A DNA stretch of 64,000 nucleotides from Bathymodiolus brooksi thiotrophic gill symbiont (lineage in GTDB: Bacteria > Pseudomonadota > Gammaproteobacteria > PS1 > Pseudothioglobaceae). The stretch is taken from the NCBI RefSeq assembly GCF_903642095.1, contig NZ_CAHJWD020000056.1:17484-81483 (forward strand), read 5' to 3'. A program made the position numbers and the translations under genes. This document shows positions 54,363 through 63,051 of the stretch, piece after piece (positions within the stretch are counted from its first letter, which is position 1; each line of letters opens with the position of its first letter). The notes beneath the pieces were generated by a model. It had not been told where the DNA came from. It saw only the letters and a list, made by a program, of their open reading frames with translations, and did no database searches.

Positions 54363-54980
54363 TCATAATTTATCCAAAATGGCGTTAATTTGTTGTTGGG
54401 TGTGTTCTGTTGTTTGTGAGGAATCAATGAGTTTAATGCGTTCAGGATATCGTTCAGAGCGTGCAATATAGGCGTTACGCACACGGTTGAAAAAATCTAG
54501 GCTTTCTTGTTCAATACGGTCTTTTTCACCTCTGGATTCCACACGCTGCATACCAATTTCAACAGGCACATCTAATAACAAAGTCATATCAGGTGCAAAA
54601 TTACGCATTACCCATTGTTCTAACTGGGCAATGCGTGCAATATCTAAACCACGCCCACCTCCTTGATAAGCGTAAGAAGCATCGGTAAATCTGTCGCTTA
54701 GCACCCAGTTGCCTTGATTGAGTGTGGGGATGATTTTATTTTGAATATGTTCATTTCTGGCGGCAAACATTAGCATTAACTCGGTATCGGCGTGCATTTC
54801 ACCTGTTGAATTACTCAATAGTAAAGTGCGAATCTTCTCGCCTATTTCTGTCCCACCGGGTTCACGAGTAAGTGCAACATTAATGCCTTTATCCGCTAAA
54901 TATTGACAAATAAAATCAATTTGTGTGCTTTTTCCTGCGCCTTCTACGCCATCAATGGTAATAAATTTTCCTTTTTGCAT
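54363..54980 (-). CDS. tmk: Thymidylate kinase
   Basis: Phosphorylates dTMP to dTDP. The 205 residues have the P-loop TIDGVEGAGKSTQ (about 8-20), TREPGGTEIGEKIR (about 39-52, DR-E motif), LSDRFTDASYAYQGGGR (about 94-110) and the LID-type arginines in RVESRGEKDRIEQE (about 150-163). It is downstream of pabC-mltG. The next gene on the strand is the PHP-ATPase rather than holB. Confidence 0.95.
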   Translation of the reverse strand: MQKGKFITIDGVEGAGKSTQIDFICQYLADKGINVALTREPGGTEIGEKIRTLLLSNSTGEMHADTELMLMFAARNEHIQNKIIPTLNQGNWVLSDRFTDASYAYQGGGRGLDIARIAQLEQWVMRNFAPDMTLLLDVPVEIGMQRVESRGEKDRIEQESLDFFNRVRNAYIARSERYPERIKLIDSSQTTEHTQQQINAILDKL

Positions 54981-55052
54981 AGGGTCATATTTTAACTAGT
55001 CCACCTTTAATAAAGGGTCTAAATATATATAAGATTTGGAGTGCTTGCATTC

Positions 55053-56861
55053 TTATGGATTAGAGGTAAGGTATTTTTTAATATTGAGGCGGTGTTGTTG
55101 GTAGGTTTTGGCAAAGGCGTGGCTACCATCTTTTTTGGCGACAAAAAACAGGGTATCGCCTGATGCGGGGTGTAAGGCGGCATGTAGTGAAGTGATGCTT
55201 ACGGAGCTAATTGGGGTGGGTGGCAACCCATGATTTCGATAAGTATTATAAGGACTGTTGAATTTTAAATCTTGTCGTGTTAAAGAGCCACGGTATGATT
55301 CACCTAAAGCATATACAACTGTGGGGTCGGTTTGCAGGCGCATACCTAGTTTCAAACGGCGTAAAAATACGCCAGCTATGTGTGATTTTTCGGCATTATG
55401 TGCGGTTTCTTTTTCAATTAAAGAGGCTAATATCAGGGCTTGAAATGGGGTTTTTAGTTGTATATTTTTGTCTCGATTTTTCCATTTAGCAGCCAATATT
55501 CTTTGCATAGTTTGATGAGATCTATGAAAAACACTGGCAACGCTATCGCCATACTGCACACGATAAGTATCGGGCCAAAAAATTCCTTCATAGGGTGATT
55601 TGATACCCAATAAATGCATAATATTTACAAAGGTTCCACTGGGTTTTAACATCTTAATATCTTGCAATTGTTGATAATAATGACGCACAGTTTTCCCTTC
55701 AATTAAAGTGATATTGCGATTGGCTACGGTTGCTGAGACAAAATTTTCAAGCAAGTCTAATGCACTCATATTTGGCACAATATCATAATAACCTGATTTT
55801 AATTTGGTATCAAAGCCAAGAACTTTAGCCGCTATACGCATGAAAAAAGGAGAACGAATCACACCACGCTCTTCAAGATTATTCACAGTTGAAATAATAT
55901 TGGCACCTTGGGGTAGATGATAGACCGTCGGTTCAGTAATTTTAAGGGTATTCGCCCAATAAGACCAAGTTAAGGCAAATATAGCAACAATGGTTAAGAA
56001 ATTTTTCATAATTTTTTTCGGTTTTAGTGAGTATTTGTTTTTTCTTTTCAAACTGTATTTTTGTAATGCTCGTGCTAATCTTTGAGTAACAGTAGATTGG
56101 GTAAACTGCCTTTTGTTAACGGCACTTACTGATTTAATACCTATCACGCTGTTACTAATAAATATCTCATCACAATCAAGCAACGCCTGTAATGTTAATT
56201 TACCCACCTTAACTTGTAAACCCAAATTGGTGGCAATTTTCAATATAGCCTCTCGTCGTGTGCCGGTAATGCCACATTTGTCTAAACTTGGGGTTAACAA
56301 TACCCCTGATTTCACGGCAAAAATATTACCTTGTGTAACTGAAATAACATTGTCATTATTGTCTAGCATAATGCATTCATCGGCACTCAAATCACTGCGT
56401 GCTAATATTTGCTCAAGGCGGTTACAATGCTTAATATTGGACAACAATTGATTATCAGCATAACCGCTACAGCACACACTCAATGCATATTTACTAGGCA
56501 TCTGTGTTGGCATTTCGGAGACGATGACGAATCGGATTGGTTGAATATTTGATGGAAATCCATAGCCTCTAACGCTTTCTCCACGAGAAAGGAAGATTTT
56601 CACTACTGCATGTTCTAACTTAGCAAGTTCAAGTGCTTTAGCAATATCTTTTAGCCATTGTTGCTCACTAATAGGGTTAATTTTTAATTGTGCACAACCT
56701 TTCTCTAGGCGGGCAAAGTGTGCCGACCAAAATAACAGATTGGCTTTGCTGACTACACAGGTTTCAAATAAACCATCGCCGAATTGCGTCAAGCGATTAA
56801 ACACGCTCAACCTAGTTTGTTTTTTTCCATTAATTAAAACCACTTGTCTCATAGATTGCAT
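55053..56861 (-). CDS. PabC-MltG fusion: aminodeoxychorismate lyase and endolytic transglycosylase
   Basis: A single 602-residue frame combining two normally separate genes. Residues about 1-275 are a PLP-dependent PabC (FNRLTQFGDGLFETC, then TQGNIFAVKSGVLLTPSLDKCGITGTRREAIL), which completes p-aminobenzoate for folate. Residues about 285-602 are MltG, an inner-membrane transglycosylase that ends glycan chains: a TM helix (NFLTIVAIFALTWSYW), SLIEKETA with the catalytic Glu, LQTDPTVVYALG and SPYNTYRNHGLPPTPI. The joint (about 275-285) is basic and low-complexity. An internal ATG at 56009 could start MltG alone. Confidence 0.85.
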   Translation of the reverse strand: MQSMRQVVLINGKKQTRLSVFNRLTQFGDGLFETCVVSKANLLFWSAHFARLEKGCAQLKINPISEQQWLKDIAKALELAKLEHAVVKIFLSRGESVRGYGFPSNIQPIRFVIVSEMPTQMPSKYALSVCCSGYADNQLLSNIKHCNRLEQILARSDLSADECIMLDNNDNVISVTQGNIFAVKSGVLLTPSLDKCGITGTRREAILKIATNLGLQVKVGKLTLQALLDCDEIFISNSVIGIKSVSAVNKRQFTQSTVTQRLARALQKYSLKRKNKYSLKPKKIMKNFLTIVAIFALTWSYWANTLKITEPTVYHLPQGANIISTVNNLEERGVIRSPFFMRIAAKVLGFDTKLKSGYYDIVPNMSALDLLENFVSATVANRNITLIEGKTVRHYYQQLQDIKMLKPSGTFVNIMHLLGIKSPYEGIFWPDTYRVQYGDSVASVFHRSHQTMQRILAAKWKNRDKNIQLKTPFQALILASLIEKETAHNAEKSHIAGVFLRRLKLGMRLQTDPTVVYALGESYRGSLTRQDLKFNSPYNTYRNHGLPPTPISSVSITSLHAALHPASGDTLFFVAKKDGSHAFAKTYQQHRLNIKKYLTSNP

Positions 56862-56893
56862 TATAATTTAACTAGATTCAAAATAAACCCTTC

Positions 56894-57625
56894 ATGAAAA
56901 AAAAATTTGTAGCATTTAGCAACAACTTACTTAATAGTGCAAAAGATTTAGCACCGATTGTGTTGGTTATTGCATTTTTTCAGTTGGTTATTTTACAGCA
57001 AAGTATTCCTAACTTTTTTGATATTGTGCTTGGCACAGGCTTTGTACTATTGGGCTTGACACTATTCATATATGGATTAAATTTAGGGCTTTTTCCTATA
57101 GGGGAAGCACTGGCATTTTCCTTTGTTAAAAAAGGTTCGCTTGTGTGGTTGTTAATTTTTGCTTTTGCACTTGGATTTGGCACAACAGTGGCAGAACCTG
57201 CACTTATCGCTGTTGCCAATGAAGCGGCCAATGTGGCACAACTTGGTGGCTTGATAAACACTGAAGCAGATTTGTACACTTACGCCCAAACCCTACGCTA
57301 CACTGTTGCAATATCTGTTGGTTTTTCAGTGTTGCTTGGTGTGTTGCGAATCATTAAAGGCTGGTCGCTTACACATCTTATTATTGGTGGCTATATATTG
57401 GTTATTATTGCAACTATTTTTGCACCCAACAATATTATTGGTATTGCTTATGACTCTGGCGGTGTAACTACCAGCACTATTACTGTGCCACTGGTCACGG
57501 CACTTGGTGTTGGTTTGGCAAGTTCAATTCGTGGCAGAAATCCGATGACAGATGGCTTTGGTATGATTGCTATTGCTTCTTTGTTACCTATTGTAGCGGT
57601 TATGATATTTGGAATGTTGTGGTGA
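56894..57625 (+). CDS. DUF1538 integral membrane protein, copy 1
   Basis: A 243-residue membrane protein with about seven hydrophobic helices. Family-typical motifs are [17 protein letters not shown] (about 97-113) and [24 protein letters not shown] (about 190-213, key piece DSGGVTTST), then [17 protein letters not shown]1538 has no established function; the glycine/threonine-rich re-entrant-like segments suggest a transporter. It is first in a four-gene overlapping operon with a second DUF1538, a PII-like and a CBS gene. Confidence 0.88.
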   Translation: MKKKFVAFSNNLLNSAKDLAPIVLVIAFFQLVILQQSIPNFFDIVLGTGFVLLGLTLFIYGLNLGLFPIGEALAFSFVKKGSLVWLLIFAFALGFGTTVAEPALIAVANEAANVAQLGGLINTEADLYTYAQTLRYTVAISVGFSVLLGVLRIIKGWSLTHLIIGGYILVIIATIFAPNNIIGIAYDSGGVTTSTITVPLVTALGVGLASSIRGRNPMTDGFGMIAIASLLPIVAVMIFGMLW

Positions 57626-58368
57626 ATTTATTGCAGCCTTTTATTGATATGCTTGTGGATGTTGCACCCATTGTCTTGGTGTTGTTCGGCTTTCAGGTTT
57701 TAATTCTTAGGCAAAAAATTCCAAACTTAAAAAAGGTTATTATTGGCTTTATCTTGGTGTGGATTGGACTAACGCTGTTTATCATTGGACTGGAAAAAGC
57801 ACTTTTCCCAATAGGAAAAATTATGGCAGACCAACTTACTGCTGTGTCTTTCATTGGCGAGAGTGGCAGTTGGGAAAATTATTATTGGGTGTATATTTTT
57901 GCTTTTTCCATTGGATTTTCCACCACCATTGCCGAGCCGTCTTTATTAGCAGTGGCAATCAAAGCCAATCAAGTATCAGGAGGTTCTATTAAGATTTGGC
58001 CGTTGCGTATTGTCGTGGCAATTGGCGTTGCTGTTGGTATTTCTTTAGGTAGTTTTCGCATTGTTACTGGAATGCCGATACACTATTTCATTATTACCGG
58101 TTATGTGGTGGTGTTAATACAAACTTATTTCACCCCCAAAGACATTATTGCCTTGGCGTATGATTCAGGGGGTGTAACCACTTCCACTGTAACTGTGCCT
58201 TTAGTTGCTGCCCTAGGTTTAGGTTTAGCGAGTACAATTGAGGGTAGAAATCCAATGATTGATGGTTTCGGGCTGATTGCTTTTGCCTCTTTATTCCCTA
58301 TTATGAGTGTGCTAGCATATGCACAAATTACCAATTTTTTAAACAGGAGAAAAAACAATGCACTTTAA
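57622..58368 (+). CDS. DUF1538 integral membrane protein, copy 2
   Basis: A 248-residue paralogue of the preceding gene with the same [12 protein letters not shown] and [20 protein letters not shown] motifs and topology, so the two likely form a heterodimer or two-half channel. Its start is probably the GTG of a GTGA overlap with copy 1; another GTG lies one codon earlier at 57619. It ends inside the PII-like gene, showing tight translational coupling. Confidence 0.88.
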   Translation: MNLLQPFIDMLVDVAPIVLVLFGFQVLILRQKIPNLKKVIIGFILVWIGLTLFIIGLEKALFPIGKIMADQLTAVSFIGESGSWENYYWVYIFAFSIGFSTTIAEPSLLAVAIKANQVSGGSIKIWPLRIVVAIGVAVGISLGSFRIVTGMPIHYFIITGYVVVLIQTYFTPKDIIALAYDSGGVTTSTVTVPLVAALGLGLASTIEGRNPMIDGFGLIAFASLFPIMSVLAYAQITNFLNRRKNNAL

Positions 58369-58708
58369 ATTGATTATTGCCTTTGTTGATAACGACAAAA
58401 CTGATACCATTCTAAATGCTGCAAGAGAAGAGGGGGCAACAGGCTCAACCATCATCTCTCAAGCACGAGGAGAAGGCTTAAATAATAACAAAACATTTTT
58501 AGGATTGAGTATTGACACCCCAAGGGATGTTTTATTACTACTCGTAGAGCAACATCTTTCTAGAGCAATTTTAGAAAGAATTGCCAAAGCAGGGGAATTT
58601 GACCTTGATAACCAAGAGGGAATCGCCTTTCAAATCGATGTAGAAGATGCCATTGGCGTTGCACATCAAATACAAGCATTAGAAACAACCGTGGAGGAAA
58701 AATTATGA
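58358..58708 (+). CDS. PII-like signalling protein
   Basis: A 116-residue ferredoxin-like protein of the PII/GlnB fold (LIIAFVDNDKTDTILNAAREEGATGSTII). The second half is divergent from GlnB: the T-loop tyrosine region is replaced by ARGEGLNNNKTFLGLSIDTPRD. It may sense adenine nucleotides or another ligand and regulate the DUF1538 proteins. The ATG at 58358 has an AGGAGA site and overlaps the previous gene by 11 bp; it ends in ATGA with the CBS gene. Confidence 0.85.
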   Translation: MHFKLIIAFVDNDKTDTILNAAREEGATGSTIISQARGEGLNNNKTFLGLSIDTPRDVLLLLVEQHLSRAILERIAKAGEFDLDNQEGIAFQIDVEDAIGVAHQIQALETTVEEKL

Positions 58709-59103
58709 ATACCCCAATATTAGTAAAAGAAGTTATGTGGCAAGAAGTGGATATTATTGACAGCAAAAGCACTGTGCAAAATGCCTTAAATGATATGCAA
58801 CACAAAAAAACCAAGATGTTAGTGGTTGATAAAGCCCATAAACATGATGAATATGGCGTGATATTGATTTCCGATATTGCCGCCAAAGTGATTGCCAAAG
58901 GGCGTGCATTAGACCGTGTTAATGCCTATGAAATTATGACCAAACCTGCTATTTCTGTGCATCCCGATATGGATATTCGTTATTGTGCCAGATTACTCAC
59001 TCGTCTTAATTTGTCTCGTTGCCCAGTATTGGACAAAGGTAAAGTTGTTGGCGTGGTCAGTTTAACCAATATTGTATTGAATGGCTTACGAGCCTTGCAG
59101 TAA
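58705..59103 (+). CDS. Tandem CBS-domain protein
   Basis: A 132-residue protein consisting of one Bateman module (two CBS repeats, about 8-65 and 72-130; KTKMLVVDKAHKHDEYGVILISDIA and LNLSRCPVLDKGKVVGVVSLTNIV). Such modules bind AMP, ATP or related nucleotides and regulate channels and enzymes. It ends the DUF1538-DUF1538-PII-CBS operon and overlaps the PII-like gene by 4 bp, so it is probably a nucleotide sensor for the membrane pair. Confidence 0.9.
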   Translation: MNTPILVKEVMWQEVDIIDSKSTVQNALNDMQHKKTKMLVVDKAHKHDEYGVILISDIAAKVIAKGRALDRVNAYEIMTKPAISVHPDMDIRYCARLLTRLNLSRCPVLDKGKVVGVVSLTNIVLNGLRALQ

Positions 59104-59251
59104 CAAATATTAGAAAATTAGCATATAGTAATATATTTGCACTAACTCAATATACTGTTTAAAATCTTCAACTTTAATGGGTAATTACTTTAAGGTTAAA
59201 GCAAAAAATTACCGAATTAAACAAATTATTTTATAAAAAAAAGGGGTAAAA

Positions 59252-59872
59252 ATGAAAACAATTCAATTTATTAAATGGATATTGATTATTATTGGTGCAG
59301 TGGCAACTTACTATATGCTGTCATTTCAAATACAATACGGTGTTACCACCAAAGTCATTAGTGAAATGATTTCTCCAAAATTACATCCAGATGCAATGAA
59401 AAAAGTCTATATGCCGATGACCAATATATTACTTGATACAAGCGACATTACCATGGCATCTATTGTGCGTGATAAAGTTGATCCTGAAATGTCAATTGAA
59501 GATATTGAAGAGGCAATGGCAGAAATCGCCATTGAGAGAAACATTAAAGATGTGGGTCAATTACCACTTTCTGAACAAGTTGAACTTCAACTTGATAAAA
59601 AGCAACGATTCTTAAAGATTTACCAATACTGTAAGCCGACAACAGCAATGACAATGGTTGACCATTCAGATGCATTCTCTGCTTACTTACCTTGTCGTAT
59701 TGCCTTGATTGAAGACCAGAAAGGTGAAAAATGGTTATATTCTTTAAATATGGACTTAATGATTTACGGCGGTGCACCACTACCACCCGAATTACTTGAA
59801 TTAGCATTGGAAGTAAAAGAAACAATGACTGCAATTCAAAAAGCAGGTGCTGGAAAAGAGGACGATGAATAA
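59252..59872 (+). CDS. Membrane-anchored DUF302-like protein
   Basis: A 206-residue protein with an N-terminal membrane helix (about 7-26, FIKWILIIIGAVATYYML) and a soluble domain. The part TTAMTMVDHSDAFSAYLPCRIAL (about 128-150, key pieces AYLPCRIAL and WLYSLNMDLMIYGG) matches the DUF302 fold, which is often found in sulfur oxidisers. Its role is unknown; the soluble part would face the periplasm. It follows a 148-bp AT-rich gap after the CBS gene and has its own terminator. Confidence 0.75.
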   Translation: MKTIQFIKWILIIIGAVATYYMLSFQIQYGVTTKVISEMISPKLHPDAMKKVYMPMTNILLDTSDITMASIVRDKVDPEMSIEDIEEAMAEIAIERNIKDVGQLPLSEQVELQLDKKQRFLKIYQYCKPTTAMTMVDHSDAFSAYLPCRIALIEDQKGEKWLYSLNMDLMIYGGAPLPPELLELALEVKETMTAIQKAGAGKEDDE

Positions 59873-59896
59873 ATTTACAATCATTTAATTTGTACC

Positions 59897-59923
59897 AAAA
59901 ACCACTCTCCTGAGTGGTTTTTT
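59897..59923 (+). terminator. Intrinsic terminator after the DUF302-like gene
   Basis: AAAAACCACTC and GAGTGGTTTTTT form an 11-bp stem with a TCCT loop, 24 bp after the stop codon. A clear rho-independent terminator. Confidence 0.88.
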
Positions 59924-59943
59924 ATTGCTTAAAATAAAACCTT

Positions 59944-60906
59944 ATGAAACCTATTTATTTTGACCTTGATTTTGGCATTACTTGTATTGACACACAGTAT
60001 ATGCGTCCTGATTTTGTTGCCGCTTATTTGATTGAAGACAATGGACATATTGCCTTTGTAGATACTGGCTGCTATTTATCAGTGCCAACGCTACTTGCTA
60101 CACTTGATGAAAAAAATATCAAGCGAGAACAGGTGGATTATATTATTCTGACGCACATTCATCTTGACCATGCAGGAGGTGCAGGTGAACTTATTAAGCA
60201 CTTGCCCAACGCTAAAGTTTATGTGCATAAATATGGAGCGAATCACTTGATTGACCCTTCTAAGCTGCGTGCTGGCGTGATTGGCGTATATGGTGAATTA
60301 TTTTTTAAACAATTTTTAGGTAATTTAATCCCAATCGCTGAAGATAAAATTATCATCGCCAAAGACAAAGATGAAATAACACTGGGAAACCGAGTTTTAA
60401 AATTTATCGATACTCCCGGACATGCTCGCCATCATGTGTGTATTTGGGATGAGAAATCCCGTGGCATCTTCTCTGGTGATACCTTGGGTGTAAGTTATCG
60501 TGAATTTGATACCGAACAAGGTGAGTTAGTTTTTCCACCCACCACACCCATTCAATTTGACCCTGATGTTTGGAAAAATACCATTCAACAACTCATGGCA
60601 TTACAGCCAAAATATGCTTATTTAACGCACTTTAATCGCATTGAATTTACCAGAAAATCTGCCGATATGCTGATTCACAATATTAACAATTTTGTTGAGA
60701 TTGCCATCAAAATGCAACATCAGCCCAATCGACACAAGGCAATTAAAACAGCATTATTAGATTATTTGCTAGAAATTGCCAGCAAACACGGTGTTACCAC
60801 GGAGGAAATAAAGCAGATTAAAATTTTTAAAGGCGATTTAGAAATTTGTGCTCAAGGTTTAGGCGTTTGGCTGGACAAAGAATTTTGTGCAAATGTAAAA
60901 AATTGA
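59944..60906 (+). CDS. Metallo-beta-lactamase-fold hydrolase
   Basis: A 320-residue cytoplasmic MBL-fold enzyme. The zinc motif THIHLDHAGG (about 70-79), downstream DTPGHARHHVCIW (about 154-166), SGDTLGVSYR and LTHFNRIEF supply the canonical zinc ligands. It resembles glyoxalase II or persulfide-dioxygenase-like proteins, but no fusion with rhodanese is present and the substrate cannot be told. It is a single gene between the DUF302-like gene and the convergent pepA. Confidence 0.85.
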   Translation: MKPIYFDLDFGITCIDTQYMRPDFVAAYLIEDNGHIAFVDTGCYLSVPTLLATLDEKNIKREQVDYIILTHIHLDHAGGAGELIKHLPNAKVYVHKYGANHLIDPSKLRAGVIGVYGELFFKQFLGNLIPIAEDKIIIAKDKDEITLGNRVLKFIDTPGHARHHVCIWDEKSRGIFSGDTLGVSYREFDTEQGELVFPPTTPIQFDPDVWKNTIQQLMALQPKYAYLTHFNRIEFTRKSADMLIHNINNFVEIAIKMQHQPNRHKAIKTALLDYLLEIASKHGVTTEEIKQIKIFKGDLEICAQGLGVWLDKEFCANVKN

Positions 60907-60944
60907 TTGACCAATTTTTAAATAAAAATCACATAGAGGTCTTT

Positions 60945-62261
60945 TTATTTTTCCGCTTTATCTAAAACAAACTGCGTCAATAATGCCACTGGACGACCCG
61001 TTGCCCCTTTCTTAACACCACTTAGCCAAGCCGTTCCTGCAATATCAAGGTGTGCCCAGCGATATTTTTGTGTATATCTTGCTAAAAAACAAGCTGCAGT
61101 AACACTACTAGCCTCACGCCCACCAATGTTTGCCATATCGGCAAAATTTGACTTTAATAACTCATCATATTCCTCATCTAATGGCAATTGCCACACGCCA
61201 TCAAGTGCAACTTTAGAAGCACTAATAATATCATCTGCCAAATCTTGCTCATTGCTCATCAATCCAGAGCGATGTTTGCCAAGTGCTATAATTACCGCCC
61301 CTGTAAGTGTCGCAACATCAATGACCACATCAGGATTGTATTTTTCAACATAAGTTAACGCATCACACAAAATCAAACGCCCCTCAGCATCGGTATTAAG
61401 GATTTCAATGGTTTGCCCCGACATGCTTTTGATGACATCACCCGGCTTAGAAGCGTTGTGTGCTGGCATATTTTCAACTGCTGGCACCACAATGGTTAAA
61501 TTAACTTTGAGTTTCATCTCAGCCACTGCTCGCATAGTGCCAAGCACAGATGCTGCGCCACACATATCATATTTCATTTCATCCATTGCCGTACCAGGCT
61601 TTAACGAAATGCCGCCACTGTCGAAGGTTACGCCCTTGCCTACAAGCACAATCGGCTTTGTATTACCGTTGCCGTTGTAACTCAAACTGATTAACTTAGG
61701 TGGCTCAATAGAGCCCTTAGAAACCGACAATAGCGACCCCATTCCCAATTTATCCATCTCTGCTTCTTCTAAAATTTCACAGGTTAAATCAAATGTTTTT
61801 GCCAAATTTTGTGCTGTGCTTGCCAAATAAGTTGGTGTGCAAATATTCGATGGTAAATCACCCAGTGTACGCGCTAATGCCATGCCATTTACAATGGCTA
61901 ACGCCTTATCAATATCGGCTTGCTCACCATGCTCAAAGGTTATGCTTTGTAAAGTATTTTCTTCAGGTGCGTTTAAATCAATTTTTTGCACTTGATAATC
62001 ATTGTTCGCCATTGCTTGGGTGGTAATTTGAATAAAATCATCCACTTCAAGTGTTGGTATAAACAAATCTGTTAAACCAAACTGATTAGCCGTTTTTGCT
62101 AAAGTTATCGCCAATTCTTTTACCGTTTTACCGTTAAGTGTTTTACCACCAAGCCCAATTTTCAGTTTATCAACACCCTCAAACACCACTTTATTTAATG
62201 TAAGTGTCTCATCAAAAGCGACTTGAATTCCTGTAGCAGATTTATTAATTTTAAAATTCAT
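60945..62261 (-). CDS. pepA: Leucyl aminopeptidase (PepA/M17)
   Basis: Cytosolic zinc/manganese aminopeptidase. The 438-residue product contains [17 protein letters not shown] (about 208-224), [14 protein letters not shown] (about 288-301, M17 signature) and the metal-binding residues of the C-terminal catalytic domain (about 150-438). The ATG at 62261 has a GGAATATATA context and starts at MNFKINKS; an 11-codon upstream extension is unlikely. The N-terminal half is the macro-like domain. Confidence 0.93.
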   Translation of the reverse strand: MNFKINKSATGIQVAFDETLTLNKVVFEGVDKLKIGLGGKTLNGKTVKELAITLAKTANQFGLTDLFIPTLEVDDFIQITTQAMANNDYQVQKIDLNAPEENTLQSITFEHGEQADIDKALAIVNGMALARTLGDLPSNICTPTYLASTAQNLAKTFDLTCEILEEAEMDKLGMGSLLSVSKGSIEPPKLISLSYNGNGNTKPIVLVGKGVTFDSGGISLKPGTAMDEMKYDMCGAASVLGTMRAVAEMKLKVNLTIVVPAVENMPAHNASKPGDVIKSMSGQTIEILNTDAEGRLILCDALTYVEKYNPDVVIDVATLTGAVIIALGKHRSGLMSNEQDLADDIISASKVALDGVWQLPLDEEYDELLKSNFADMANIGGREASSVTAACFLARYTQKYRWAHLDIAGTAWLSGVKKGATGRPVALLTQFVLDKAEK

Positions 62262-62331
62262 TATATATTCCAACCTATTTGTATTAAAATACATATAATT
62301 TTATCATCTATCATACTTCTGTATAAAAACT

Positions 62332-63051
62332 ATGCTTAAAAAAATACTACTCTCTTTCGCTATTCTTAGCACTCAATCTATTGCTAACAATGACGATGTT
62401 ATTAAAAATCTTGTCCCTATTTTTGGAAACATTAACCAACAAGATATTATTGAAACGCCCTTTAATGGCGTATATGAAATAATTTTCAATAATCCCATCA
62501 GTTCACAATTTGTTTCAGCTGATGGCAAATACTTAATTAAAGGTGATATTATTGACCTAAAAACATTTGCTTCTTTAAAACCCAGCACTCGTGTCAAAAC
62601 ACTTAAACAAAATCTAATAAATGCCATTGACGACAAAGACAAAGTTATCTTTAAATCCAAAAACGAAAAATACATCATTCACGTGTTTACTGATGTTGAT
62701 TGTCCGTTTTGCAGAAAATTGCATCGGCAAATGCCCGAGATGAATGCATTAGGCATTACAATAAAATATCTTGCCTCACCATTAGCGTCGCTACACCCAA
62801 CTGCACAAGGAAAAATGGAAAAAATTTGGTGTGCAAAAGACAAAGTCAAAGCAATGAACGACTATAAAAACAAAGACATTATTCCTGATGTTAAAAAATG
62901 CGACAATCCAGTTGCGCAACAATTATTATTATCACAACGATTAGGCGTAAACGGTACACCTGCTATTTTCCTTTCTGATGGTACACATGTTCCGGGTTAT
63001 ATACCAGCCAAAAAGCTCTTGCAAACCATTAAACGCGCACTTGGAAAATAA
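62332..63051 (+). CDS. dsbC: Thiol:disulfide interchange protein DsbC
   Basis: Periplasmic disulfide isomerase. The 239 residues have a signal peptide (about 1-18, ending QSIANND), an N-terminal dimerisation domain and a thioredoxin-like domain with the CPFC active site (VDCPFCRKLH, about 122-131), a cis-Pro loop GVNGTPAIFLSDG and a second disulfide (WCAKDK and KKCDNP). It precedes and overlaps rsmB by 11 bp. Confidence 0.92.
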   Translation: MLKKILLSFAILSTQSIANNDDVIKNLVPIFGNINQQDIIETPFNGVYEIIFNNPISSQFVSADGKYLIKGDIIDLKTFASLKPSTRVKTLKQNLINAIDDKDKVIFKSKNEKYIIHVFTDVDCPFCRKLHRQMPEMNALGITIKYLASPLASLHPTAQGKMEKIWCAKDKVKAMNDYKNKDIIPDVKKCDNPVAQQLLLSQRLGVNGTPAIFLSDGTHVPGYIPAKKLLQTIKRALGK

